The notes: generated by a model not told the origin, from the sequence alone. A stretch of DNA of 64,000 nucleotides from Alcanivorax sp. (GCF_019431375.1 NZ_CP080267.1:62001-126000), one strand, 5' to 3'. Numbered from the stretch's first letter, positions 10,601-20,100 are shown. A program made the numbers and translations.

Positions 10601-12007
10601 AGGTAGGTATGGGGCTCACCGATGAGGAGGGCATGGCCAGCCTCAAGCTGGATGGCACGCCTTTCTATCTGCAGGCGGTAAAAGATCGCGACACCGGTTT
10701 CCTGAAAGTGGCCCGCAACCGGGCCTTGCCCACCAACCAGTTCAACACCAGCGGCCAGACCGTGCGCGATGGTCTGAAAGGGTTTTTCTACGGGGAACGG
10801 GATGTGTGGCGCCCGGGCGATGACATCCACCTGACCTTTATTCTCGAAGATAAAAACGACGTGCTGCCCGACGACCACCCGCTCACTCTGGACTGGTTCG
10901 ATCCCCGTGGAAACAAGGTGAAAAGCTACAGCCTGGATCAGCCGGTGGGGGACTTTTATGCCTTTACCCTGAGCACCCGCGAAGACGCCCCCACCGGTAA
11001 CTGGCGCGCCGTGGCCCGGCTGGGGCAGCGCTATTTCGATACCCCGGTGCGGGTGGAAGCGATCAAGCCCAACCGGCTGAAGATCGACCTGGAATTGCCC
11101 GAGCAGCTACCCGCCAACGAAGCGGCGCAGGTGGGCCTGTTTACTCAATGGCTCAACGGCGCCACCGCCGCCAACCTGAAAGCGGATGTGAAAGTGCGAG
11201 TGACGGCGACCACGACTCGCTTCGATGGTCTCAATGCCTATCATTTCGATGACAGCACCCGCGCCCTCAGTAGCGAGCCCTTTACCGCCTTCGAAGCCAA
11301 TGTGGACGGGCAGGGCAAGGCCCGCTTCCCGCTCACCATCCCGGTGGAACAGACCCCGGGCATGCTGCGCGCTACCCTGACCACCCGGGTGTTCGAAAAC
11401 AGCGGTGATTACAGTACCCAGGTTCGCAGTGTGCCGGTCTACCCCTTCAAACACTGGGTTGGCATGCAGGTGCCGCAGGGCAGTGGTTGGGGCGGTGCGT
11501 TGTCCCGTGATGGCAAGCACCCGATCGACCTGATCAGCGTGAACAGCCAGGGCAAGCCGGTGGACGGCCGGCCGCTGGATATCACTATCTACGAAATCGA
11601 CTGGCGCTGGTGGTGGGACCGCTCCGGCGACGACCTGAGCAATTTCATCAGCGACCCCAATACCAAGGTGGTTACCCAGGCACAGCTGACCACGGATGCA
11701 CAAGGCCGGGGCCAATGGACGCTGGATGGCAACAACTATGACTGGGGTCGTCACCTGATTCGCGTCTGCGATCGACAAAGTGATCACTGCACCTCGCAGA
11801 CCGTGTATCTGGGCTGGAGCAGCGACCAGGCCAGTGGCAGTCAGGATGCGGCCACCCGTTTGTCCCTCTCTGCGGACAAGGAAGGTTACCAGGTGGGCGA
11901 CACAGCCAGGGTAGAACTGCCTGCGGTCAGCGAAGGCCACCTGTTGGTGAGCCTGGAAAACGGTTCCCGGGTGCTGGATCACTACTGGCTGCCGGCCAGT
12001 GGCCAGG
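7615..12007. repeat. Large direct duplication, copy C (4.39 kb)
   Basis: This is the second near-identical copy of 1309-5701. Unlike copy A, it continues into the rest of the alpha-2-macroglobulin gene without a break, so it is probably the native locus. Differences from copy A include C to T at 10278 and a cluster between about 11890 and 11965 that changes several residues (GETA to GDTA, GRLL to GHLL). Confidence 0.9.
7721..8758 (-). CDS. DUF3080 family protein, copy 2
   Basis: Identical at protein level to the copy at 1415-2452: 345 residues from the ATG at 8758, an N-terminal hydrophobic anchor and a DUF3080 body of unknown function. It is divergent from the longer alpha-2-macroglobulin copy, with 131 bp between the starts. 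As it sits beside the copy that continues downstream, this is the better candidate for the real chromosomal gene. Confidence 0.75.
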   Translation of the reverse strand: MQKKAGWVLASLAIASLLVIGWLAPQDPDEARWEDYLSRIARLSRQELPARGPLPLLTYPGARELRLPLPEHRVDLLDYLELRHCGLMELISQRNSALGKLQADSLRLNHELAFIQQARACLQEDALEDPELVKIMSKVVAEKKAALPALYWNVLASSEEIRRFFSQSPSANVGDISAALQSLQQLSHTLVAHKQSGAVTPLKLEPLLETLAHNQSGGYLLRRMALSLRELERGNQLLEGIDPQRLCPRNQASTRAHRLRNVLDKVWGPKVQQALAQSRRQRQSLADSLEQMNGLLDSPPASFTHWRHHYFGQDGVESRMERALERHVSLWQELLGACGLMPGKP

Positions 12008-12480
12008 CTCAGACTTTGGAGATTCCGGTGACTGCCGAGATGGCGCCCAACGTGTATGTGCATGTGGCTTTGCTGCAACCGCACCAGCGCGACAACGACC
12101 GGCCCATCCGTCTGTACGGTATCGTGCCGTTACTGGTGGAAGACCCGGCCACCCGATTGCAGCCGCAGATAAGCGCGCCGCAAAAAGTGAAACCGGAAGA
12201 AAGCTTCACCGTGGAGGTCAGCGAAAAGCAGGGCAAGCCCATGACCTATACCCTGGCGCTGGTGGACGAGGGCCTGCTTGGCCTCACCAACTACCGCACC
12301 CCGGACCCCCACGGCGCCTTCTATCGTCGCGAAGCTCTGGGTGTGCTCACCTGGGATCTGTTCGACATGGTGGTCGGTGCCTACGGCGCCGAGCTGGACC
12401 GCTGCTGTTGGCCCTGGGCGGCTCCGATGGCGCCGATGATGGCCGCGAAAAACAGCGGCGGCGTTTCCCGCCGGTGGTGA
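8890..12480 (+). pseudogene. Alpha-2-macroglobulin family lipoprotein, copy C, N-terminal part (frameshifted)
   Basis: Begins at ATG 8890 with the same lipoprotein signal (lipobox LGAC) as copy A and carries the N-terminal MG-type beta-sandwich region of a YfhM-like periplasmic alpha-2-macroglobulin. It extends beyond the copy A truncation through LALVDEGLLGLTNY and MVVGAYGAELDR. Right after ELDR, at about 12405, the frame is lost and the reading runs out to a stop at 12480. Adding one base there restores LLALGGSDGADDG and continuity with the next segment, so this is a single-base deletion or sequencing error. With the following two segments the intact protein would have about 1,870 residues. 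Confidence 0.8.
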
Positions 12481-14015
12481 AATTCCTTGGCCCCTTCACC
12501 CTGGATGCGGGTGATAGCGGCACTCACGAGATCAGCCTGCCGCCCTATATGGGGCAGGTCAGGGCCATGGTGGTGGCCGGTGACAATGGCGCCTACGGCA
12601 AGGCGGATCAGGACATCACCGTGACCCAGCCACTGGCGCTACTCAGTACCCTGCCGAGGGTCATGGGCCCGGGAGAAACCGTGGATTTGCCGGTAACGGT
12701 GTTCGTCACCGACGACGCGGTGAAGCAGGTCACGCTGTCCGTGCAGGCAGATGATGACCTGTTCAGCGTGGAAACCGGTGAGGCGGCGATGACCTTTACC
12801 GGACCGTCGGACCAGATCGCCATGCTGCGCCTGCGCGCCAACGATCGGGTAGGCACCGGCTCGGTCACGGTGACGGCCACAGGGGGCAAGCATCGCGCCA
12901 GCGAAACCGTGCACCTGCCGGTACGGGCAGCCAATCCGCCCACCACCCGCGATACCTTCAAGGTGCTGGAGAAAGGGGAAACCTGGGCGCTGGATTATCA
13001 GCCCCATGGCATGACCGGTACCAACAGCGCGACATTGGCAGTGAGTGCCTTGCCGGCCATGGGGCTGGAGCGACGGTTGAATTATCTGCTGCGCTATCCC
13101 CACGGCTGTGTTGAGCAAACCACGTCGTCGGTGCTGCCGCAGTTGTACTTGAAACAGCTGGTGCAACTGGATGCGCAGCAGCAACAGGAGATCCAAACGA
13201 ACATTACCGCCGGCATTGAACGGCTCAAGCGCTTCCAGCTGGCCAACGGCGGCTTTGGCTATTGGCCCGGCCAGGCCCAGGCCAATGACTGGGGGTCTAC
13301 CTATGCCGGGCACTTCCTGCTGGAAGCCAGAAGGCTGGGGTATGCGGTGCCCGCCGGCATGATGGATGACTGGGTCGACTACCAAACCCGTCGTAGTCAG
13401 ACCCTGGGGAATCGTCCCTGGGAATGGAGCGCCGAGGCCTATCGCCAGTACACCCTGGCTCTGGCTGGTAAGCCCCAGGTGGGTGCCATGAACCGCCTGC
13501 GTGAGCGCCTGCAGATGGCGAAGCAGGATTATCCCCGCAGCGCCAGTTACCACAGCGGTCGCTGGTTGCTGGCGGCGGCCTATCAGCAGATGGGGCTCAG
13601 CGATGTGGCGGCGGAGCTGACCGCCCTGGAGGTGGAGAATCTGGAGTATGACGGCGCCAGCTATACCTATGGTTCCACCCTGCGCGATCAGGCCATCCGC
13701 CTGACCGTGGCCCAGGCACAGAACCGGGAGCAGGAGGCCTGGTCCCTGGCCCGGGATATAGCCGACCAGCTGTCCGGCCAGAGCTGGTACAGCACCCAGA
13801 CCACTGCCTGGTCACTGATGGCCATGGCCCGCTATGCGGGGAGTCAGGGGGGCGATCACGGTTATCGCTTCGCCTGGCAGGAAGGCAAACAGGGCTGGCA
13901 GGATATCGCTGCCACCTCGCCGCTAACCCGCCAGCCGCTCAATGCTGGTGGCAGGGAAGGGGACGACAAGCAGTCGCTGAGCGTGCGCAACGATAGCGAC
14001 CGCAAGGAGGTCTGA
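12408..14015 (+). pseudogene. Alpha-2-macroglobulin, copy C, middle part with thioester motif
   Basis: Continues the protein in another frame from ALGGSDGADDG. It contains the thioester signature CVEQ (bases 13107-13118, context PHGCVEQTTS), the reactive site that covalently captures attacking proteases in this family. An alpha/alpha-toroid thioester domain follows (repeated helices, for example FGYWPGQAQANDWGSTYAGH). The frame ends at 14013-14015, just after NDSDRK, where an insertion sequence interrupts the gene; the C-terminal piece resumes after 15050. The internal ATG at 12408 is only a frame marker, not a natural start. Confidence 0.8.
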
Positions 14016-15060
14016 ATAACTCGCTTTTTCGCCTTTACGATGATCAACAGGCTTCTGCCATCAAATTCAGGCCACAATTCACTCTTGAGTGTTCATTTTT
14101 TCGCCTGATTGCCGCACTTTGGCGGCGGCCTAGGGCAGCAGCACCCGTTTCACCCTCAACAGGTTGTGCAGCCCCGCCAGAGATAGAGCCGGTTGGTATT
14201 TTTCGCCAGACCCCGGTAGCGAACCTTGCTGTAACCGAACATGCCTTTGAATCGGAAGGGATGTTCTGGACGTACGCTGGCTTTGATGGTTTCGCATTCC
14301 AGCGCAACCTTCGACATCGTGGAGCGCTTACCAGGACGCTCAGCGATAAACCAATCCACTATACGGTTCTTGTGCTCTTCGCGTTTCTCGATACCGCAAT
14401 AACCCTCGTCTCCCCAGACACGTTTCTCTTTGCCATGCAAAAGCTGGTCTGATGCCGTCAGGTCATGCTCATTCGCGGCGGTAGTGGCAAGGCTATGAAT
14501 CAGACCCACCGTGTCATCGACGCCAATATGGCACTTCATGCCAGTGGATTGCCTTTCTTGGTCTGGGCATCTCCGGATCGAGCCTTATTGTTCTTCGTCG
14601 AGCTGGGCGCTCGATAATCGTCGCATCAACGATGCTGCCTTCCCGAACCATCAGGCCATGTCGTGCCAACTGGATCTTCTTGAACAGCTTCTGCCAAGAT
14701 GCTGCTCCAGCAGGTGCCGGAAGCCGTTGTCTCATCAGGGAACCCGAGAGAGCCGAATCCCTGCGAAACGGCGCATAGACTCGATCTCATACAAGGCATC
14801 TTCCATCGCCGGCAGGTTGTAGATGATCTGCATGACATGAATGCGCAGCATGCTGGAGAGCGGATACGGCGGCCGGCCAGTGCTACCGGAGGCGACTCCA
14901 GCGCCTTCCAGGGTAGCAACTGATCCAACTTCTCAAGGAACACTTCCCGCCGGGTCTTGCGCTTCTTGTGTTCATATTCGGCTTCGGCAAAAAGTCAGCT
15001 GGCTCATGGCATTCCCGGAAAGTGGCTGATAGAAAGCCCTGATTATGGCAAAGTCGGGGA
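14005..15060 (-). mobile_element. IS5-family insertion sequence interrupting the alpha-2-macroglobulin gene
   Basis: About 1.05 kb of foreign sequence separates two parts of one protein: NDSDRK on the left and RKLFVTLSQTG on the right. The short sequence CGCAAG occurs at both junctions (about 14002 and 15068), consistent with a target-site duplication. The transposase lies on the minus strand. I could not define convincing terminal inverted repeats, so the edges are approximate. The element matches IS5-type transposases in its MSQLTF start, CHIGVD and KVRYRGLAKN segments. Confidence 0.75.
14156..15007 (-). pseudogene. IS5-family transposase, frameshifted
   Basis: The likely start is the ATG at 15007 (MSQLTF). 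Fragments in different frames follow in the correct order: VFLEKLDQLLPWKALE, then MRQRLPAPA, LMVREGSIVDATII (first catalytic Asp) and CHIGVDDTVGLIHSLATTA, then VWGDEGYCG (second Asp) and HPFRFKGMFGYSKVRYRGLAKN near the end. The usual final catalytic Glu region is compressed (ASVRPEHPF). At least three frameshifts and small deletions are needed, so as written it cannot encode an active transposase. The indel style resembles that in 5702-7614. Confidence 0.75.
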
Positions 15061-15548
15061 GCGAGGTTCGCAAGCTGTTCGTTACCCTCAGCCAGACCGG
15101 TACTCCGCTACCGGGCAACGAGGCGCCGGTGAGCGAAGGCTTGAGTCTGGCCGTACGGTTCCTGGTTAATGACAGGCCGATCAATCCGGTCAGCCTGACG
15201 CAGGGGCAGGATTTCACGGCGCAGGTGACGGTGACCAACACCGGCTCCCGCTTGCTCGAAGATGTGGCCCTGACCCAGATTCTGCCGTCCGGCTGGCAGC
15301 TGACCAGCAGCCGTCTGGATGGCAGTGCGAGCAATAACGAGAAGGTGACTTATCAGGATCTGCGCGACGACCGGGTGATGCATTACTTCGACCTGAAGCC
15401 CGGCAGCAACAATGCCCTGACCCTGAGCGTGGACCTGAACGCCTCTTTCGCCGGCCGTTTCTACCTGCCGGCCTGGACCGTGGAAGCCATGTACGACGGT
15501 CGCCGTCAGGCCCGCAGCAAAGGCCAGTGGGTGGAGGTGAAAAAGTAG
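15045..15548 (+). pseudogene. Alpha-2-macroglobulin, copy C, C-terminal part
   Basis: Resumes the protein after the insertion sequence with RKLFVTLSQTGTPLPGNEAP. It carries the terminal beta-sandwich (receptor-binding-like) region: VTVTNTGSRLLEDVALTQILPSGW is typical of the last domain of YfhM-type proteins. It ends at 15546-15548. The first codons before about 15060 belong to the insertion sequence, so the ATG at 15045 is not native. No pbpC (penicillin-binding protein 1C) gene follows, although that is the common partner. Confidence 0.75.
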
Positions 15549-15570
15549 AGGCCGTAAAGGCAATGGATCT

Positions 15571-15816
15571 ACCACAGAGGTCACAGAGTACACAGAGGAA
15601 AAACAGGCTCTGTGAACGCTGAATCTCTGTGGTGAAGGTCCTGCTTGCGGGGCTTTTTTCGTGGCCCGAGACACCACCCTCATCGCGTTGATTATGCGTG
15701 ACAGGTCGGGCGGGTGGTGGATTACGCCTGCGGCTAGTTCTCCCTACCCAGCCTGCGATGTGAGGGGGCACAGAGGTTTAACGATTTTTCTCTGTGGACT
15801 CTGTGCCCTCTGTGGT
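15571..15816. repeat. Inverted pair of CACAGAG 9-bp-period repeats
   Basis: The 303-bp gap after the alpha-2-macroglobulin gene contains no gene. At 15571-15598 the phrase NCACAGAGN occurs three times with 9-bp period. At 15791-15816 its reverse complement (TCTGTGGAC, TCTGTGCCC, TCTGTGGT) appears, with a further partial copy at 15626-15634. The two arms could fold together over about 190 bp. Such phrases recur between genes in many bacteria; the function is unknown. Confidence 0.75.
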
Positions 15817-15851
15817 GAAAACCATACCAGGGAAAGCCTTACCCGGCACGC

Positions 15852-16700
15852 TCAGGCGGCTTCGTTTTTCTGGTAACCGTCCGCATCGCCGATCAGGCTA
15901 TCCATTTCTGCCAGAAATTCCCGGTTGTCGTGGTCCCAGGGGTGGAAGCCCGGCTTGAACCAGTCCAGCCAGGGAATCACCACCCGGCGCAGGCCGCCCG
16001 GTTTCAGCCACTGGAACTTGAACGAGAGCCACCAGCCTTTCAGATTGAACAACTGGCCCACCTTCCAGGTGTTGATCAGGTAGAAGGGATAGAACAGCGA
16101 GAAGAAAATGGTGGTGGCCAGGACCAGGCCCACACTGCGCAGGGCCCACGCCTTGATGCCGGTACCAAATACGGTCTGGTACACATCAAAGGCGACCGCC
16201 TTGTGCTCGGTTTCTTCCAGGGCGTGCCAGTGCCACAGACGCTGGTAGGACTCATCCGAATCGTCGATCAGGTCCGGCTCACGCAGCAGGATATCGGCGA
16301 GAATGGCGGTCAGGTGTTCCAGTGCCACGGTGGCGGAGAGTTGCAGAGCATTGGGAGTGTATTTGGAAATCACATCCAGCAGTTTGGAAACAATGGCTTC
16401 CTGGGTATCCACCGGCAGCCCGGCTTCCACCATCTTCTGGTTGTAGTCCTCATGCTCGCGCCCGTGCATGGCCTCCTGGCCAATAAAGGCTCGCACTGCT
16501 TCCTGCAGTTCCGGGTCGTCAATGCGGTCACGATACTTGCGCACGCTATTGATGAAGAAACGCTCGCCTTCCGGGAAAAACAGCGAAAGCGTGTTGAAGA
16601 ACTGGGTGACCGTGGGGCCCCAACTGTGCCAGTTGAGTACCTTCTCATCCGGAACATGAAACTTGAGATTCCGGCGAATAGGCATGATGTGCATTTTCAT
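15852..16700 (-). CDS. Metal-dependent hydrolase-like protein (PF10118 type)
   Basis: 282 residues from ATG 16700; internal Mets at residues 3 and 6 are alternative starts. The helical core carries a ferritin-like set of acidic and histidine residues: GQEAMHGREHEDYN at about 93-106, ATVALEHLTA near 143-152, and WHWHALEETEHKAVAFD at about 175-191. These match the conserved E..H and EETEH ligand motifs of the family annotated as predicted metal-dependent hydrolases. A hydrophobic stretch (LVLATTIFFSLFYPFYLI) suggests membrane association. The substrate is unknown. It stands alone on the minus strand, divergent from the next gene with 130 bp between. Confidence 0.75.
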   Translation of the reverse strand: MKMHIMPIRRNLKFHVPDEKVLNWHSWGPTVTQFFNTLSLFFPEGERFFINSVRKYRDRIDDPELQEAVRAFIGQEAMHGREHEDYNQKMVEAGLPVDTQEAIVSKLLDVISKYTPNALQLSATVALEHLTAILADILLREPDLIDDSDESYQRLWHWHALEETEHKAVAFDVYQTVFGTGIKAWALRSVGLVLATTIFFSLFYPFYLINTWKVGQLFNLKGWWLSFKFQWLKPGGLRRVVIPWLDWFKPGFHPWDHDNREFLAEMDSLIGDADGYQKNEAA

Positions 16701-16830
16701 TGTTATACCACCTTTTCTCCAATGATCCTGTCATCCACTTAACGCCTGTTGGCCGAAAATTACAATTCCACTGTGACAGTAGGTAACGGAATTGGAACAA
16801 TGGGTTTTAGCTAGCTGATAGGGGTCGGCA

Positions 16831-17232
16831 ATGACGGGAAAATGGCGTCTATTGTTAAGCGCTGTAGTGTGTTTGGTAGCGATTGCCAGTGCCTTCCACT
16901 TTCTGGTGATGGAGCGACATGGGGTACCGGACAGTGGTATCCGGGTGGTGGAGCACGGCAATGACGAGGGCGGCCGCGACTGGGTGATTCGTCTTTACCA
17001 GAGTGGCAGTTGTCACCATTGGCAAGCCAGCGGAGATGGCTATGCCGTGGCAATTGACCGCCTGGGCAAGGACAGCTTTTCTCTCGATATCGCCTACGGC
17101 AGCAGTGGTGACGGGCGCCACAGAATTCGCCATCAGGTGCGCTTGCACGAAGGCCCCACCCTGGTGGCGGCCTTCGGTGCAGGCCCGAGCGAGGCCGGTG
17201 ACACCCGGGTTATTGTTGATCGGGTGAAGTAG
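16831..17232 (+). CDS. Small secreted or membrane-anchored protein of unknown function
   Basis: 133 residues with an N-terminal hydrophobic segment (LLLSAVVCLVAIASAF) following MTGKWR, consistent with a signal anchor or signal peptide. The rest is a short polar domain containing two nearby Cys/His positions (SGSCHHW) and alternating beta-type segments such as YAVAIDRLGKDSFSLDIAYG. I do not recognise the family. Its 3' end overlaps the convergent MFS gene by 23 bp. Codon use looks like that of the neighbours. Confidence 0.55.
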   Translation: MTGKWRLLLSAVVCLVAIASAFHFLVMERHGVPDSGIRVVEHGNDEGGRDWVIRLYQSGSCHHWQASGDGYAVAIDRLGKDSFSLDIAYGSSGDGRHRIRHQVRLHEGPTLVAAFGAGPSEAGDTRVIVDRVK

Positions 17233-18769
17233 GCGGTGCCGGCTCGGCGTTTACGGCATCGTCCGGAGTGCGGTTGTGCAGCATCACGGCTACCAATACG
17301 GCGGTCATCGCCAGAATCCCTGCACCAATGGCAGAGTTGGTATGCAGTGCCAGGCTGAAGCCCTCCCGGGCGGCGGCCATCACCGGCGCGCCCAGTTCCG
17401 GGCCCAACTGCGCGGCGGCACCGATGGCCCCGCCCAGGGTATCCCCGGCAGCCAGTGACAGCTCCTCAGGCAATCCCGCAGGGAGCTGTTCCAGCATATG
17501 TTGCCGGTACACGGCAGCGCCAATACTGCCGATCACGGCGATACCCAGCGCCATACCCAGTTCCGTGGCGGTTTCCGAGGTGGCCGACGCCGCACCGGCT
17601 TTGCGTGCCGGTGCGGCGCTGACCACCATGTCGGTGCCCAGGATCATCATCGGCATCACACCCACGCCCATCACGGTCATTCCCACGATCAACAAGGGAA
17701 TCTGGGCGGGACTGTGCACCAGCAACAGAATCAGCAAACCGAAAGTTGCCATCACCAGCCCGGCGCTGACCAGTTGCCAGTGGGGCAGATAACGGGTCAG
17801 TCGGGGGATCAGTAACGAAGCTGCGGTTTGTACCAGGGCAGGCGGCAGCATCACCAATCCGGCCTCCAGTGGCGACAGGTCGAGGACTCCCTGCAGGTAC
17901 TGGAATACCATCAGCCAGGCGCCTGACAAGGCCAGGATGGTGAGCATCATGGCCGCCACCGAGGTGCTGAAGGTGCGGATGGCAAACAGCGACAGATCAA
18001 ACATGGGCTCGGCCAGCCGCCGCTGACGACGGACAAAAAGCACGCCGATCGCGAGGCCCAGCGCAATGGACAGCAGCGGTATCAGTGATACCCCGTTACG
18101 TGCCATGTCTTTCAGACCGTAGATCACCGCCAGTACCATGGCCACCGACAGCAGAGCGCTGGTCCAGTCCTGGGCGCCGGCTTCCTCATCACGAAACTCA
18201 GGCAATAGCAGCGGTCCGCACACCAGCAGCAACAGCATCACCGGTACTCCCAGCAGGAACACCGAGCCCCACCAGAAGAACTCCAGCAGCGCACCCCCTA
18301 CCAGCGGGCCAATGGCGCTACCGACGATGAAACCGGTCATCCACACGGTAATTGCCACGGTGCGTTCCTGCTCCAGCTGAAACATGTTTCGCAGCAGCGA
18401 CAGAGTAGAAGGCATCAGGGTGGCCCCGGCAATGCCGAGTAGCGCGCGGGTGGCAATCAGCATTTCCGCACTGGTGGCAAAGGCCGCCATGGCTGACGCA
18501 ACGCCAAAAGCGGTGGCGCCGGTCAGCAGCAGCCGACGACGACCAATGCGATCACCCAGTGTGCCCATGGTTACCAGAAAGCCGGCGATCATGAAGCCAT
18601 AGATATCCAGGATCCACAGCAGCTCGGCGCTGGTGGGTTTCAGGTCGGCGCTGAGATGGGGGGCCGCCAGATGCAGCACGGTCATATCCAGTGCCAGTAA
18701 TACGGTGGGTAGCATCAGCACCGTCAGTCCCAGCCACTCGCGACGGGTGGCGGCTTGGGGGGTGGGCAT
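17210..18769 (-). CDS. MFS multidrug exporter, DHA2/EmrB-QacA type
   Basis: 519 residues from ATG 18769, chosen because GAGGAAG lies just upstream; an ATG at 18829 would add a basic non-membrane tail. Fourteen hydrophobic helices are expected. Motif A-like GTLGDRIGRRRLLL follows helix 2, and motif C-like GPLVGG occurs mid-protein. DHA2 transporters export drugs, dyes and other amphipathic compounds by proton antiport. A SoxR-type promoter lies 80-110 bp upstream, so expression is probably induced by redox-cycling compounds, as for a known MFS target of Pseudomonas SoxR. No soxR gene is in the window. Confidence 0.85.
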   Translation of the reverse strand: MPTPQAATRREWLGLTVLMLPTVLLALDMTVLHLAAPHLSADLKPTSAELLWILDIYGFMIAGFLVTMGTLGDRIGRRRLLLTGATAFGVASAMAAFATSAEMLIATRALLGIAGATLMPSTLSLLRNMFQLEQERTVAITVWMTGFIVGSAIGPLVGGALLEFFWWGSVFLLGVPVMLLLLVCGPLLLPEFRDEEAGAQDWTSALLSVAMVLAVIYGLKDMARNGVSLIPLLSIALGLAIGVLFVRRQRRLAEPMFDLSLFAIRTFSTSVAAMMLTILALSGAWLMVFQYLQGVLDLSPLEAGLVMLPPALVQTAASLLIPRLTRYLPHWQLVSAGLVMATFGLLILLLVHSPAQIPLLIVGMTVMGVGVMPMMILGTDMVVSAAPARKAGAASATSETATELGMALGIAVIGSIGAAVYRQHMLEQLPAGLPEELSLAAGDTLGGAIGAAAQLGPELGAPVMAAAREGFSLALHTNSAIGAGILAMTAVLVAVMLHNRTPDDAVNAEPAPPTSPDQQ

Positions 18770-18847
18770 GGTGTCTTCCTCGCAACAGGGAATATTACGT
18801 AGTCGTTCCCGGCGCATGTTCTTCGACACGGCAGCGGGAATTAACGA

Positions 18848-18878
18848 ACCCTAATATCTCAACTTCACTTGAGGTCAA
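18848..18878 (-). promoter_or_regulatory. SoxR box within a 19-bp-spacer promoter
   Basis: Read on the minus strand, CCTCAAGTGAAGTTGAGA (18857-18874) matches the SoxR operator consensus at 15 of 18 positions. It sits between a -35 hexamer TTGACC (18873-18878) and a -10 TAGGGT (18848-18853) with a 19-bp spacer. That overlong spacer is the hallmark of MerR-family-activated promoters. It points at the MFS exporter, whose ATG is 79 bp beyond the -10. Confidence 0.8.
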
Positions 18879-19050
18879 GCTGGCCGCGCAAAAAATGCAG
18901 CCGACCAGTATCGTTGCTGACAATTGGCAAAGCCAGTGTCGATCGCATGACAGTGTGACGCTTGCCCGGGAAATAGCGCCGAGGTCGGACAGATTGCGTA
19001 GGGTGTACTGAGCCCTGCGCCCTGGATTGCGCTGGCGTTTGCGAAGGACC

Positions 19051-19077
19051 AAAGAAAAGGGCGCCGTGCGGCGCCCT
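19051..19077 (-). terminator. Terminator downstream of the lipase gene
   Basis: The inverted repeat AGGGCGCC/GGCGCCCT (19058-19077) is followed on the minus strand by a broken T-run (TTTTCTTT). It sits 45 bp beyond the lipase stop codon. Confidence 0.7.
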
Positions 19078-19122
19078 CAAAGAAACTGCTCTCCCATTAC
19101 TTTTTCTTCTTGTTTTGCCAAT

Positions 19123-20100
19123 TCAGAGTCCCCGGTTTTTAAGCCGGTTGGCATGCTGGCGGAATACCGCCGCAGGATTGGTTTCGAAAGGGCTGACCAG
19201 GCCTGCGATCTGGTTAACTTCATCCAGATGGTTCATTCGATAGTCATCGCGGATCACCAGCCCCAGATGACTGGAGCAGCTGGACACCAAGCCATCGTTC
19301 TTTTCGCCCAGGTAGAGCAGGGCGAGCAGGCCCATGCCGGCATCGCTGATATCCAGCGCATTGGTCAGTGGCTTGGCGCCGGACCAGGAGTAGTAGCGCA
19401 CGCCGTTATCTGCCACTTCTGGCGCGTGGCCACAGGCGTCTTCCGGCAACCCTTCCGGGTGATGGCTGTTGAATTCGGTGCTGCCCTGAGTGGACAGGGA
19501 ATAAAGGGCTGCCAGCGAATCCTGCTCGTAGCCGCCACCGGAAATCAGGTCCAGGAATCCGGTTGCCGCATTGACGATGCTGCCGAGGACATCCCCGGCC
19601 AGTGGCAGGGCTTCCTGTACCCCGAGTAATACATCGGCCATACGGGCGCCGGTGTGGGGGCCGGCCACGGCGGTGGCTGATGCCACATAGTCCGGATACA
19701 CCGACGCTACATAGCGAACGGTCGGTCCGCCATGGCTGTGGCCGATCAGGTTCACTTTTTCCGCACCGGTGGCTGCAATAATGGCTTCCACCTGACGGGC
19801 CAGCTGCTCGCCGCGCACCTCCGTGCTGTTGGCGGCGGCCACTTGGGTGACATATACCTCGGCACCGCTACGGCGCAGTTCCTCGGGAATCCGGTACCAG
19901 TAGTTGTAGCCGGCAATGTCGTCAAAGCCGAACAGGCCGTGGCTCAACACGATGGGATAACGGGTTTCGGTGTAGGTGTCCTTGAACAGCCAGTCAAACC
20001 AGCCCGCATGGGCGGGAAGGCTGATAGCTGACAACAGCATACAAAGAGTTAGACTGAGCGCGCGTAGGGGCGCTCTGCGGGATAGAGTCATTGGCATCAC
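19123..20100 (-). CDS. Secreted triacylglycerol lipase, family I
   Basis: 325 residues with a signal peptide (LSLTLCMLLSAISLPAHA, cleavage near residue 32). After YPIVLSHGLFGFD (the oxyanion-hole HG region) comes the nucleophile elbow GHSHG at about 120-124 with Ser122. The catalytic Asp is likely in LGEKNDGLVSS and the catalytic His in MNHLDEVNQ. Two Cys (DACGH and SSCSS) could form the disulfide seen in Pseudomonas lipases. Family I lipases are secreted by the type II system and need a dedicated foldase, which is present at 21084. The gene is divergent from a TetR regulator, with two inverted repeats between them. Confidence 0.9.
   Translation of the reverse strand: MMPMTLSRRAPLRALSLTLCMLLSAISLPAHAGWFDWLFKDTYTETRYPIVLSHGLFGFDDIAGYNYWYRIPEELRRSGAEVYVTQVAAANSTEVRGEQLARQVEAIIAATGAEKVNLIGHSHGGPTVRYVASVYPDYVASATAVAGPHTGARMADVLLGVQEALPLAGDVLGSIVNAATGFLDLISGGGYEQDSLAALYSLSTQGSTEFNSHHPEGLPEDACGHAPEVADNGVRYYSWSGAKPLTNALDISDAGMGLLALLYLGEKNDGLVSSCSSHLGLVIRDDYRMNHLDEVNQIAGLVSPFETNPAAVFRQHANRLKNRGL

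Noticed and set aside
15930..16742. 270-codon plus-strand frame opposite the metal-dependent hydrolase
   Set aside because: Shadow of a gene with conserved ligand motifs on the other strand.
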